From Diphasiastrum complanatum (Eukaryota; Streptophyta; Lycopodiopsida; Lycopodiales; Lycopodiaceae): a stretch of DNA of 64,000 nucleotides. Below the pieces are notes generated by a model. It was not told the DNA's origin. It ran no database searches and saw only the letters and a list, made by a program, of their open reading frames with translations. Where the stretch lies: contig CM055113.1 of the NCBI GenBank assembly GCA_029204225.1, forward strand, positions 20,481,798-20,545,797, written 5' to 3'. Below, one piece after another: positions 21,901 to 41,369 of this stretch; position 1 is the first letter of the stretch, and the number at the start of each line of letters is the position of its first letter. A program made the position numbers and the translations under genes.

Positions 21901-22679
21901 ATGCGCGAAGCATATCTTCCATCAACTGGTTGACACATTCGGTCTGACCATCGATTTTTGGGTGATCCGTAGATGATAGACTAAAGGTAGTTTCCAGTCT
22001 TTCAAAGACCGCCTGCCAGAACTTGCCAGTGAACTTGGAATCACGATCACTAACAATATCGTTCAACAAACCATACAACCTGAACAACTTTTCAATGAAG
22101 ATTTGAGCAAGTTCAGAAGCTTTGACAATAGTTTTTGTTGGAATAAACTGTGCCATTTTGGTTAGCCTGTCAACTACTACCCAAATAGCATCATGACCCT
22201 TTCCAGACTTGGGAAGTCCAACCACAAAATCCATGAAAATACTTTCCCATTTCTTGCTGGGAATTTCCAATGGATGCAACAGACCAGCTGCTTTGAGTCT
22301 TTCCGCTTTGTTTACTTGGCATTGTTCACACTTTTGAACATATGTCTCGACCTGACCTTTCATTTTTTGGCCAAAAAAATTCTCTCTTAACAAGGTCAAG
22401 TGTTCTCTGTATACCAGGGTGTCCCGCGTTGGGGCTATCGTGGCACTCGTGTAGGATCTGGGCCCTAATGTCTGCGACATCTGGCACACAAACTTTTTCC
22501 CTATAGAAAAGCAAACCATTTTTAATGGAATAATCATCAAGTATCTTCTCTTCGCGAGATTTCTTGGAATCCTGCTTTCCAAGATTATCTCTCAAAATAG
22601 AGCTTCTTGCCAGGAGATCTTGCCAAATACGACCGAAAAACTCATCGATTCGACAAAGGTCTCGTAGAGAAAGATACAA
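21887..22679 (-). pseudogene. Chromovirus integrase, frameshifted
   Basis: The N-terminal HHCC zinc-binding part is split. The His pair (HECHD and AGHPGIQ) lies in the frame 22326-22679, and the Cys pair (KCEQCQVNK) in the frame 21887-22582, with the shift near an A7 run at about 22371. The catalytic core is visible: FMDFVVGLP (first Asp), SDRDSKF (second Asp), and the region after GQTE where the acidic third residue is expected. Confidence 0.85.
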
Positions 22680-22699
22680 CTCAGATTGGAACTCAACAA

Positions 22700-23253
22700 A
22701 GCATAACTAATTAACTTCCCCAATCCGTCTCAAAGCATTAGCGACACAATTCGACGTACCTCGACGGTACTTAATGTCGAATTCGAACTCTTGAATGAGT
22801 TTCGACCAGCGGGCCTTACGACCCCTAAGGTCTGAGGCATCACAGATATACTTAAGAGACTCATGATCTATCATAACCACAAATTTAGATCAGTACAAAC
22901 AATGTTTCCAGATCTTTAATGCGTGGATGACAACAAAAAATTCCTTCTCATAAGTAGAATATCTACGTTGAGCTGGGTCCAACTTCTTGCTCTAGAAAGC
23001 CACCAGTCTACCATCCTGATAAAGGACTGCACCTACCACATAGTCACTAGCATCCGTTTCCACTAGGGTCCATTATGTGTAAGATAGGGGTTGTAGACAC
23101 CAACATCGTCAAAGCTTCAAAGCTTTGATTAAGTTCATCAGTCCAAACAACAGGTGGATTGATTTTCGAACGCCTTCCGGCCTTCTTCTTATTACCTTTT
23201 TTAGTTTTCTGTTTGGCTTTCTTCACTCCCTTAAGAAGATTTGTTAGAGGCAA
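22700..23253 (-). pseudogene. Chromovirus RNase H region with stops
   Basis: Translation gives TDASDYVVGAVL, RRYSTYEKEF, DHESLKY and ANALRR in the order of gypsy RNase H (TDAS contains a catalytic Asp). At least two in-frame stops interrupt it. The 23047-23253 frame carries a lysine-rich insert before the domain, not typical of related elements. Confidence 0.7.
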
Positions 23254-23271
23254 TGCAACTAAGACATAGTC

Positions 23272-23984
23272 TTAAATGAATTTGTGGAAAAACCCTGTGA
23301 AGCCGAAACAAGATTTTACTTCCCTAATGGTTTTCAAGATAGGCCAATCATAAACTTTCTGGACCTTATCGTAGTCGAGCTCAAGACCAAGATCAAACAC
23401 GATATGTCCTAAATACTTGAGTCGAGTTTGAAAAAACTCACATTTAGACTCTTTAGCATGAAGCTTTGCCTGTCTTAGATTATCTAAGACTGTACGCAAA
23501 TGCGCTTCGTGCTCCTCAAGAGTCTTACTATAAATCAATATGTCATCTAAAAATACCACAAGAAACCTCCCCAGATATGGACGAAGAATATCGTTCATCA
23601 TCTGTTGGAAGGTTGTTGGGGCATTTGTTAGACCAAAAAGAAAACTAAAATTTTGTAATGGCCATACCTAGTACAAAAACCAGTTTTGGAAACATCCCTC
23701 TCGTGTATTCTAATTTGATGGTACCCCAACCTAAGGTCCAATTTGGTAAAATTTTTAGCACCATTCAATCGGTCCATTAAGTTGTCCATTCGAGGTAAGG
23801 GATAACAGTGCTTAGTTGTCATTTTATTAAGCTTTTTGTAATCGACACAAAGACGAATATCGCCGTCTTTCTTGTCGGTTAGCAAAACAAGAGCTCCCCA
23901 AGGGGATTTACTAGGCCTGATATGGCCTTTACGTAAAAGCTCCTTAAGTTGGCTAGCAACTTCATCTTCTTCCTTCGGGCTCAT
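23272..23984 (-). pseudogene. Chromovirus reverse transcriptase, frameshifted
   Basis: The first frame, 23628-23984, has [35 protein letters not shown] and [11 protein letters not shown]. The second, 23272-23601, has the catalytic box VVFLDDILIYS and the thumb region KYLGHIV. One frameshift near 23630 separates them. All main palm motifs are present, so this was a complete domain before decay. Confidence 0.9.
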
Positions 23985-24347
23985 CCTGTAAGGAAAAAGT
24001 TATACAAGAGAGTTGTCTGGAAGGAGATCTATGTGATGGTGTACACCCTGTGAGGGGGGAAGACCCTCAGGCAACTGCTCAGGGAATAAGTCACTAAATT
24101 CCTCCATAAGTCTCTTAAAGATGTTGCCCTCAGGCAAAGATTCTAAATTATTATCAAAAAAAGATAATGCTTTAGAAAAAGATGATACATCAACATTGAT
24201 ATTATGAGTACTAAAAGCATCTATGTAAAATTTATCTTTTAGATAACATAAATACGATACTCAGAATTCAAAATACCTTGATTTGCTTTATGAGCAGTTA
24301 CAAAAGGTAGATCAGGCTCATCGCCTTTAAGACAAACCAATGAGTCA

Positions 24348-24626
24348 TTATGCGAAAGAAATACACTGAGATACATAGTCTTTCTTTAAGGGCTCATTCC
24401 TAGCATAAAACCACTTTTTACCTAGGATTATATCCACCTTATCTAGATTCATGACATGAAAAGACAAACTATCTACATAGTCTTGAATCTTCAACGACAC
24501 GTGGGGGACAAAATGGTCCCAGACCTGCTGCTTCCCACCAGCTGCCATCCTAACCACATACTTGTGGTCACTTGGTGCGGTTGCCAATTGCAGCTTTTGC
24601 ACCAACATTAGAAAAAATTTGAGCAC
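24348..24626 (-). pseudogene. Retropepsin C-terminal remnant
   Basis: The frame contains FHVMNLDKVDIILGKKW, matching the end of gypsy aspartic proteases (the conserved LG-x-x-W). The active-site Asp-Ser/Thr-Gly was not found upstream; the DNA between this and the zinc knuckle appears non-coding. Confidence 0.6.
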
Positions 24627-24639
24627 AAAAGGGGCCTTT

Positions 24640-25210
24640 CAAAAAGATACATTTTATTTTTTTTCTCAAAAGTTTCTTCCACATGGTCCAAAAAAAACAC
24701 TCAAATTTGAAATTTACGTAACGTAGCTCCTTCAAATTGATTTTCTTTTCTTTTTAAAAGAACTGTAATTTTGCGTTGGGGGCAGCCCGTAACTAAGCCA
24801 TTTTATTTCTAACAACCCCGGATCAACTGCGCTTGAAAGAGATATCGGGTTGACCAAGAGTTGACCAACCAAAACTTTGACTAGCCATAACTTCTTCACC
24901 GTAGCTTGGAACTGGGTCATGTTGGGTGTCGTCGAAAAGCTCTCGTCGAGGGCTTTCTAATGGCACCGTAATCGTCTCAATCCGAGTTGCCGTTCAAAAG
25001 TTATGATTTTTTTTTTCAATCACAAATTGTACTACGCACATAATAGCTAATCATCGAAGACTGTGTGAGCAAGATTGCGGGCAGAAAAAGATTTTATTTT
25101 AGTATTTTACATTGCCAAACAATTGTCATCTTACGTGACAATCCTTATAGGGCCCTTTCCAAGGCCAAATTTTTTCTAATGCTTAGCATTAATAAAATTA
25201 TGCGTAGAAC
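24640..25210. other. Non-coding spacer between gag and protease of the chromovirus
   Basis: About 570 bases lie between the zinc knuckle and the protease remnant and have no long frame on the minus strand. This is where the protease N-terminus should be. Either it is a secondary insertion replacing that part or the region decayed beyond recognition. Confidence 0.4.
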
Positions 25211-25215
25211 CGTCG

Positions 25216-26109
25216 TCAAAAGGAATACTCACAGGCTGCGAACCCACTCATGCGAATGAGATCGTGAGGTCCAAACACTGCAGTATTAAAACAACAATTT
25301 CTACAAACTGTTTCATCTTTAAAATATATATCAATGCAAGAAATAGAAGAATTACCTGGTGTCTTAAAGGAGCGGCCACCCTTCTTCCATCTTTTCGGGC
25401 AGTCCTTGGAAAGGTGCCCCTTCTCCATGCAGGAGAAACACAGCCCGTCGCTTTTGGCCTTGTTGAAGTCCGCTCTCTCCAATTAAGGGCGCTTCTTTTT
25501 CTTCCCCGACCATTCACTCCTTGCCCTTTTTGAAAAGAGGGCCCCCAGAGGGTTTGTCTTGGGCTTCGGGCGAAACGTGTGCGTGTCGTCGAAAATGCGA
25601 GCGAAACGCACGACATTCTCTAAGGACTGTGGCTGATTACGACGGACCTCCAACTGATATTCTTTGGGCAAGCCCAAATTAGAATGCAGCTTAAGGAGTA
25701 CGCCGTCTATGCGGTTAAAAAACCGCAAAGCAGCCTCCTGGAAGTCCTGCAAATAGACGTCCAAGGGCTTCGTCCTCATTTGCAACGTGGCAAATCGACG
25801 ATAATATTCAAAATCGTCTAAGACAGATATAAAGGCAGCCTTAAAGGCTACTTGGAAGTCATCCCAAGTGGTTGGGACTGTAGCTCGGTCTTTAAGATCC
25901 TGCCACCATGAATACGTCTTACCACGTAAAAACATGATAGCCGTCGAAATTCGCGAGCTATCTGGTAGATCGTGCATGGAAAAATGCGACGTCCATCGAT
26001 CTAACCAGGCTAACACCACATCTTGGTGTATGTCCTTCTTCTCACTGTAAAAAATTCCGGAGTAAACATCGGATTTAGGAGAGCGTGTCAAGACTGGGAC
26101 ATAGCCCAA
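25216..26109 (-). pseudogene. Chromovirus gag with zinc knuckle
   Basis: Frame 25483-26109 (208 codons) is a retrotransposon gag domain: WLDRWTSHF, GKTYSWWQDL and YYRRFATLQMR. One in-frame TAA at 25483-25485 separates it from 25216-25482, in the same phase, which holds the CCHC knuckle CFSCMEKGHLSKDC (C-x2-C-x4-H-x4-C) that binds element RNA. Apart from that stop the region is well preserved. Confidence 0.88.
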
Positions 26110-27020
26110 ATCTCAGTCTACACCCTTATGCAAAAAAGACAGGTGGGGCCCAAAAAAGGCCCTATTTGTCCTTTCTAGGCCTTTTTAGCCATGTGGGGCT
26201 ACCCAAAGGTGCCACATGGCTCATGGACCTCAAGGATTTATCCAATTCAATTTTGGCCCTTTCTCCTCTCTCCAACTCCTACGTACCACAACTCTCGTCA
26301 CTCTTTTGGAGATCTCACTCTTTTGGAGATCTGCATGTACAAAGGAGGAGAAAGGAGAAAGTAAGACCTATAAGGACAGGATTCCAAGAATTCTCTTGGT
26401 TTATTTTCTTTTAAGATTCACTCTCAAGGAAGAGCATCCCCCCCCGTGACTGCGGGTCCGCGCCCCCACCGTACGCTGCCGCTGCAGCTGCTGCTGGACC
26501 AAATTAAAGTTGTTTGTTTTTTTTTTTTTTTAAAAGTACAATCTCTGTCAGGTGGACAGAACGAGGCAAGAGGGCTGGCGCTAGAACTAAGCGCGGTCCC
26601 TCAGCCACCAAATTGGTTCCAAAGATTCCTATATCAAATAGGCCCACGAATTTCAAGGTGATGAAATACTTGAGTAACACAAAGTATGAACCAAACTTAT
26701 AAAAAGTTTATCAAAATAACTTTTCCCAAACCAAGGAGTTAAGAAAACTTTAGGAATCAATTTATAGGTTTATAAACCGTGAGATTTAAAAAACTTAGTA
26801 AACCCATAACTTCTCTTCCAACAAATAGAAAAACTTAATATTCCGGAAGTTTTAAAGGTTAGAGAAAAAAGAAAAGCCTATGATAAGAAAATTACTAGTT
26901 AACAAACAATACATCGATATTTCAACCTTATCAAAATAGATTGAACCAGCCACATTCCTATAAGGAATAACAATGCAAAGGCCAAAAGGGGAACTTGTGC
27001 ACCTATCAAAGAAATCAACA

Positions 27021-27032
27021 GCTTTGATACCA
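27021..27032 (-). other. Primer-binding site of the chromovirus
   Basis: The minus strand reads TGGTATCAAAGC, one mismatch from the initiator-tRNA-Met site TGGTATCAGAGC, two bases inside the 5' LTR. Confidence 0.85.
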
Positions 27033-27034
27033 AC

Positions 27035-27503
27035 TGTTACAACTCCCTAGGCTCATCGACTACCTTGAAGGTTCCGCACACCCCACACCAGTGATGACGC
27101 ACCATAACCGCTCATCCATAGGGTCACAACCGACCCACCGCCATGCGCTGGAGCAATCAACATAATCATGCCCGGTCAAGCCTCCTACGATAACTGGCGT
27201 CCCATACCACCAACAATCGCACTCGGCTCTCCCTAGCACACATCTCTTGGCCTGGAGATATATCTTGGCTCATGCACGTGCTCTTCATCCACCAACTCCC
27301 GGGTAGACTGAGTGAATGGTAAGAGGGAAACCCCACTACTAAATAGGCATAGCACAGTGGGTCCCATCAAGCACGGTCCTGCCGACGACATGTGACCACC
27401 TAGGATGGTGACGCGTGGCACCTAGACAAGTCGAAAACTCCAGTCCTGCGTCATGCCCCTTGCGAGGCCATCACTGAAGGGAGTACCGTTATGGTACATA
27501 ACA
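27035..27503 (-). repeat. 5' LTR of the chromovirus (469 bp)
   Basis: Direct copy of 20993-21460 with the same TGTTAC and ATAACA ends. It lies next to the primer-binding site, which fixes the element's orientation as minus. Confidence 0.95.
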
Positions 27504-27924
27504 ACAGTGATGCTCTTATTATAGGGGAAGGCCCCTTGGACATGGGCCTATCTTGACGTAATAATCGATTGAAAAAGTTAGCAAACATAGAAAACATGTA
27601 TAGAATAGATTGGTTTGAAAATCCTTAGAAACATATAGTTTTCTACACCTTCTATTTTTAGTAAGTATGATAACAAAAACTTTGCACATTTATGTGATTT
27701 CCTTAGTAAAAACTAAATCATTTCTATTTGTAGTAAGTGCACATATTTTGCCAATTAAGAGGTCTTGCAAATAAGGAGAAACTGTTTTCAAGAGGTCGTT
27801 AGGAATAGGTAGTTAAACTATTATGACAAGCCATGGATTGTTTTGCATATACCTCAAAGAACATATCCTCTTGCAAACTCAAATACCATTTGAAATAATT
27901 TAGGCAAAGCTAATTGTTAAGAGA

Positions 27925-35397
<7,473 letters not shown>

Positions 35398-35418
35398 AGA
35401 GCAGCTCCTTCCTGTGCG

Positions 35419-35735
35419 CCCTGCACTTTGAGGTTTCCATGCCCTTCAAAGCCTTTCTGCCTTTCATTCAACGCCTTTCAGGGCCTGCTTTGAAGCTTCC
35501 CCTGCCCTTCACGACCATTCTCCCTTTCATAGGATGCCTTTCAAGCCCGCACTTTGAAGCTTTCCCTGCCCTTCACAGGCTTTTTCCCTTTCATAGGATG
35601 CCTTTCAGGCCTGCACTTTGAGGCTTTCCTTGCCCTTCAGAACCTTTTTACTTTTCATAAGATGCCTTTCAGGCCTGCACTTTGAAGCTATAACCGGCCT
35701 TCAAATCCCGTTTTTTCGTTTCATACCATGCAACG
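35419..35735 (-). repeat. 64 bp tandem repeats upstream of ALDH3 copy 2
   Basis: Read on the minus strand, four to five units of 63-64 bases, each with TGAAAGGCAT, GAAGGGCA and CTTCAAAGTGC, lie just before the copy 2 start. Copy 1 has only about one and a half related units (1720-1790). The array lies in the promoter or 5' leader and changes its length between the paralogues. Confidence 0.8.
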
Positions 35736-35835
35736 TAAACATACCCATGTAAATATATTTATATATATGCCCATGCAACGCAAATATACCCATGCAATGC
35801 AAGTATATCATGCAATGCACTTATAATATTCCCAC
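35736..35835 (-). repeat. Short CATGCAA-type repeats
   Basis: Several imperfect copies of CCATGCAACGCAAATATA in about 100 bases, directly upstream of the 64 bp array. CATGCA matches the RY core bound by B3 factors, but repetition alone could explain the matches. Confidence 0.45.
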
Positions 35836-36041
35836 TTTAAAAGCCCATAGGAATGAATACTTAAATGTAAAATTTCTTTTCATATGTATCTTGTTAAAAC
35901 TTTCAGTCGAACCCTGATCTCAACACAAATTTCAGGCTATTTTTTCTTTGTATACAGAGTTACGCCACTAGTGGGTTATACACAACATTTACAGCCTGAC
36001 AACGCCAAGTGAACAGCAAGCTCCTAAGATCACTACACAAC

Positions 36042-36098
36042 GGCTGGGATTTGAGCCTGCGCCTTGCCGGTCGCAGTCAACCACTCTACCCAAGCACC
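36042..36098 (-). mobile_element. tRNA-like SINE head
   Basis: The minus strand holds an A-box-like GGGTAGAGTGG and a B-box GGCTCAAATCC separated by about 30 bases, with D-arm and T-arm-like segments, but no proper acceptor stem. This looks like the head of a tRNA-derived short interspersed element or a tRNA pseudogene, not a working tRNA gene. Confidence 0.45.
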
Positions 36099-36262
36099 GC
36101 GCTGCGATGGACAATTTCAGGCTCTTCACAAAATCTTGCAATCAAGTCTCGTGTATGGTTGTACTTTGTTGCACCTTGTTATACAGCTGCAATACCTATT
36201 CGACATGCTTGCTACTTTTTGTTAGAAAATAATAAAGTGCAATGTCAATTTGTATACTAATG

Positions 36263-36790
36263 GGTGTGCGTCCCTTGAAGTTACTATGTTAGGGAAATAG
36301 GCCAATGTGCCTTGATGGTTCTTATAAGTCATGAAAAACACAAAACTGCTATTTCATGTGATGGTTGAATTTGAAGTTATGACTCCCTCACTACATAAAA
36401 GAAATGTAATTTCAAACTTATGGAACTTCGTCTTTCTTTTTTTAAGTTCTAAAGTTTGCATAACCTTGAACATTGACAAACTCCTATTTTTAGATGGGAG
36501 GATAATTAACTTTGGTCATTGTATGTGATCATAAAAATGCAAAGATCCCAATATACACAAGGTGAGGATGTATAAACCATTTATTGAATTTGTGTAGATG
36601 AATTGTGTTCTAATAGTTATCTATGTTCATGTAAAGGCATCATATTAACGCTCCACTAAAGTTGTCATTAGAGGAGGTTGCTAGAAATAATAGAGTGTAA
36701 TAATGTCAACTAGGCTAATAATAGTAATGGGCCTATGTGCCTTAAAGATACTATGTTAGAAAAATAGGCCAATGTGCTTTAATGGTTCTA
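36263..36790. repeat. Direct repeats of about 60 bp, 465 bp apart
   Basis: Segments 36263-36325 and 36728-36790 share ACTATGTTAG, AAATAGGCCAATGTG and TGGTTCT. No coding sequence was recognised between them. They may be ends of a small unknown element or a local duplication. Confidence 0.5.
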
Positions 36791-36935
36791 AGTCAATTAT
36801 ATGGTCTTTACAATGTGAACAAAGTCATCGAGTAAGTGCTTAGATGTGAAGAGGCACAACCTCCTCCCTATCTCTCTCACATACTCTCTTCTTCCTCAAT
36901 ATTGTACTGTGCAAGCTTAGTAAATACAAGCAGTT

Positions 36936-38112
<1,177 letters not shown>

Positions 38113-38514
38113 TTACTTGAATGCACGGATTCGTCTTTTTCTATAACCTCCTCTGGATGATAGATCACATATATCCTTGGTCACCAGTGTTTTCCTCTTG
38201 TTGCTTCGGACCTTTCTGTTGAGCACATCCATATCTTTAACAAGAGACAAATATGAGATACGCATGGATTGGAATGCAGTTTTTATCTCATCATTACTAT
38301 TTGTAAAATGATGCAAAGAAGATTTCAACCTTTGGATCTCCTTCTTGAACATCTCATTTTCTTCCAAACAAGTTTTCCACTTTGTAGACTTTTCTTCGCA
38401 CTCTTTAAATATTTTCCTTGATTCCTCTTCCAAATAATATATTCTTTGCATTGAATGTGCATTCCCATAGAGCATCAAATTCTCACAATAACCCAAAAGG
38501 CCATTTTTTGCCAT
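38113..38514 (-). CDS. Hypothetical coiled-coil protein or exon
   Basis: A 133-codon frame not recognised as a known family. It is rich in Glu and Lys, with heptad-like spacing in the middle (LEEESRKIFKECEEK, then KKEIQRLKSSL), suggesting a coiled coil, and ends with a basic cluster GGYRKRRIR. The stop TAA overlaps a GTAAGT donor-like site (AAGTAAGT), so it could be one exon of a longer gene. It lies between repeats and retroelements and may be a fragment. Codon context does not prove expression. Confidence 0.3.
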   Translation of the reverse strand: MAKNGLLGYCENLMLYGNAHSMQRIYYLEEESRKIFKECEEKSTKWKTCLEENEMFKKEIQRLKSSLHHFTNSNDEIKTAFQSMRISYLSLVKDMDVLNRKVRSNKRKTLVTKDICDLSSRGGYRKRRIRAFK

Positions 38515-39190
38515 GACACATATAGATTATTAATTGGCTCACCGAATGAAAATCCGGATGTTGCAATGAACATGGATCAATATGATACAATGTTCATAAT
38601 GACCATAAATCTACATGCTTTAGCTTTTCCTCTATGTAGCGGATCACATCAGAAGTTGACAATTTGGGTTGTTTTGAATTTTTTGTCCTTAGCGGAGCAT
38701 ATTCTGGTGACAGATCCACATGAAGATGATAAAGCTTTGTCATCAGTACACTACTATAGTAACAAACAACACAATGACAATAATAAAGCTAGAGATGGCG
38801 CTAATGACACTGGAGATAGAGATTTTGCTAAAGACTTGTTTGACCCTGGAGATAGAGATGGCGCTACTTGTTTGACCTTGGAGATAGAGATGGAGTAGGC
38901 TTTGTTTCTGAAATGTCACTCCTAATTCAAATTTTTTAGTGTTCCCAACTATTGGGAGAGAATATTTCAGCATTTTAAAAAATTATACTTTAACTGTGGT
39001 AAAACACCAGTGAAGTTTGATGTGACTAAACTAAAATGCATTCATTTACAATGGAAAGTAGTGCGGGCAGATGCCTAAAGAAGTTAGAAAATGATATTTT
39101 TTAATTATTTTATAGTTATTTTTCTCTCTCCATCATGGCATTTCTTATAGGCCCCTCTTTGGGCCCATATTTTCTCTAATGGAGCTTTGA
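38515..39190. other. Intergenic with short internal GGAGATAGAGAT repeats
   Basis: Near 38800-38895 the words TGGAGATAGAGAT and TTGTTTGACC recur two or three times. A + frame at 38455-38898 overlaps the hypothetical minus-strand exon and has no domain. Nothing else supported. Confidence 0.4.
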
Positions 39191-39199
39191 TCTTCCTTT

Positions 39200-40562
39200 G
39201 GGTTTGATTTTCAACAGATGCTTTGAACTGCTTGAAGAACTTGAATGTTTATGATTTGTTCTTAAAAAAATAAGTAGCAGTCCTTCGAGAGAAGTCGTCA
39301 ATGAAGGTTAGGAAATAGAGAGCTCCCCTTGTTGAAGCAGTCTGCATTGGGCCACAAATGTCGCTATGTACAAGATCAAGCAAACCTTTGGAAATATGAA
39401 GTGAATTAGAATAAAAGGACTTCTAGCATGCTTGCTAATAATATAGCTTTCACATGGAGAAGTTGGTTTGCTAACAGAAGGAAGATCTTGTACTAGATTC
39501 TAAGTCGACATTTGTTGAATACTATTGAAGTTAAGATGGCCTAGTCTAAAATGCCAGAGCATATCAGTTGATTCAGAAGTGGATGTCTGAAGATCTTGAC
39601 TATTAGAAGATTAGTAGTGGCCGAGTTTGTAAAGATAGCCACTTCTTCTCCCGAAAGCTAGAACTTTTTGGGATTTGTCAAGAATTGTGCAGCCGTCTGT
39701 ATCGAATTCAACCCTCCATCCTAAATCAACGATTTTGCTAACTGGGAGTAGATTTTTGGCCAGATTTGGAATGTGAAGAACGTTTCACCTTTCTGAAATT
39801 CGACCTTGAATGTTCCTTCACCCTCGATCGAATGAGATGAGTTGTCTCCAAGTTGCACAACTCAAGAGTGGGTGAATGACCTGTAGTGTTGTGTTGCTCC
39901 AAAATCTAGATACCAGGAATTGATATCCAGTTGTTCTCCAATCTTGGTCATGAAAGTTGCTTCATCTTCCTCCTTGTTGCTGAATTGAGTGACTGGTTGT
40001 AGCATTATGTGCTTGTTGTTGGAACTACTTTTTTTTCTCCATAAGGTTTTTGAAAGTGTTGAGATGACTCAAAACATTATTTGTGTCAGACATTCTCAGA
40101 GTGAAGAATTTCTTCCTCAAATGAAGTTTGGAATTGACGTCCCTGATTTTGTAGAGAGTTGCTAGGATGTCAGTCTGAGTAGTACATGTATGGCTGATCT
40201 GGGTATCTTTGATATTGAGAGTGATCATGGCAAATGCCTTGCCATCTCTCAATCTCCATTTCGTGATGATGGACACATCACCTTCTGGTTTGAGTTTTGT
40301 GCTATCAACGATGTCCCATAGTTCTTTGGCTAGTATTATGACCTTCATCTTGAACTTCTAGAGATGGTAGTTATCTCCATCGAGTTTGTCAATAAGAGAT
40401 TAACTAGAAGACGGATCCATTCTAGTTTGAGCAAGATCATTGGTAGAAACAATGATATTGGAATATTTTGGTTGCGTGCTTGCTAGAAGGATGTCCTGAT
40501 AGAAACAAGATTGATAATCTACAGTAGAAATGTAGATTAGTAAACTGCCTGCTCTGATACCA
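39200..40562 (-). mobile_element. Truncated Ty1/copia element, gag to integrase
   Basis: Downstream (minus strand) of the LTR at 40563-41355 comes an exact primer-binding site (40551-40562), then gag at 40025-40348 with RDGKAFAMITLNIKDTQI and LRKKFFTLRMS (UBN2-type gag), then protease-region remnants, then pre-integrase and the first integrase motifs near 39360 (LVHSDICGPM) and 39330 (FIDDFSR). The element stops near 39200; integrase core, RT and RNase H are absent. Confidence 0.75.
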
Positions 40563-41355
40563 TGTCAGAAATTGAGAGGTTTAGATGATATCGGATTAAT
40601 AGAGGATTGATAGAAACAGAACTCTGATATCATATCGTGATGAGTGGCAGCGGAAGCTTGAGCGCAAGTGTGTGTAGGATCAGAAGTGCCAAAGTTAGGA
40701 GCAGAAATATTCAAGATGAATGAATCATATAAAGTGCAAATGACCAACACAGTAGGGACATACAAATTGCACTCTGATAAAAATCAACAATGAGTATAAT
40801 GTCTTGAAGTAATAACTCCAGTTTTCATTTTTGAGCATGATAACATTGATTGCTCTCTCGTTCTCATATGTTATGTATATGTATATATACAAGTGTCTTC
40901 TACTTGCTAAAAATTGTCTTACAAGTATTAATTGCTATCTGCTATATTTATTACAACCGCCTTGTAACTGTGAGTGTATGTACAAAGTAGGTGACTGTCA
41001 TTTGAGATATTTTGAAGTCAGGTGAGTCCAATTGATTAAGGGTTGATGAAGTTGGTTTGTGATTGGAGCAAAAATCCTGAAAATCTTGAAGGTGCCTCTA
41101 GGTGCACAAAATCCGAATGTCTGACAAAACGAAGTCGAATTTCGGCAAGGTTTCAGGATGTTCATTATTTGAATGGTTTTAAGACTGAGCATTAAAATCC
41201 AATAAATTTGACATTTGACTCAAATAAAATCTAAATACAATGGATCTAAATATTATGCTTGACATTTCACACATGTGGACAAGTCCTCATACGTGTGGAT
41301 CCACATAGATATCAAACTAATTACATTTACAAGGTCAAAATTGTAAAATCTAACA
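40563..41355 (-). repeat. LTR apparently shared by two copia elements
   Basis: Left end TGTCAG abuts a primer-binding site; right end CTAACA abuts a polypurine tract (minus strand TTGAAGAAGAG). The ends are inverted repeats with one mismatch, and 793 bp is a normal copia LTR size. So this single block may be the 3' LTR of the element to its right and the 5' LTR of the one to its left. Two truncated LTRs lying side by side is the alternative. Confidence 0.5.
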
Positions 41356-41369
41356 CTCTTCTTCAATTT

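Larger units (their letters stand above)
20993..27503 (-). mobile_element. Ty3/gypsy chromovirus, full structure but decayed
   Basis: Both LTRs (20993-21460 and 27035-27503) start TGTTAC and end ATAACA. On the minus strand the order is 5' LTR, primer-binding site, gag with zinc knuckle, protease remnant, reverse transcriptase, RNase H, integrase, chromodomain, polypurine tract, 3' LTR. Integrase after RNase H and a C-terminal chromodomain define the chromovirus branch. Flanks ATAGT (20988-20992) and ACAGT (27504-27508) match at 4 of 5 bases, a plausible target duplication. Several stops and frameshifts make it non-functional. It interrupts arm 2 of the inverted duplication. Confidence 0.95.

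Noticed and set aside
25248..25616. 122-codon minus frame overlapping gag
   Set aside because: A different frame of the same strand; the true frame carries the CCHC knuckle.
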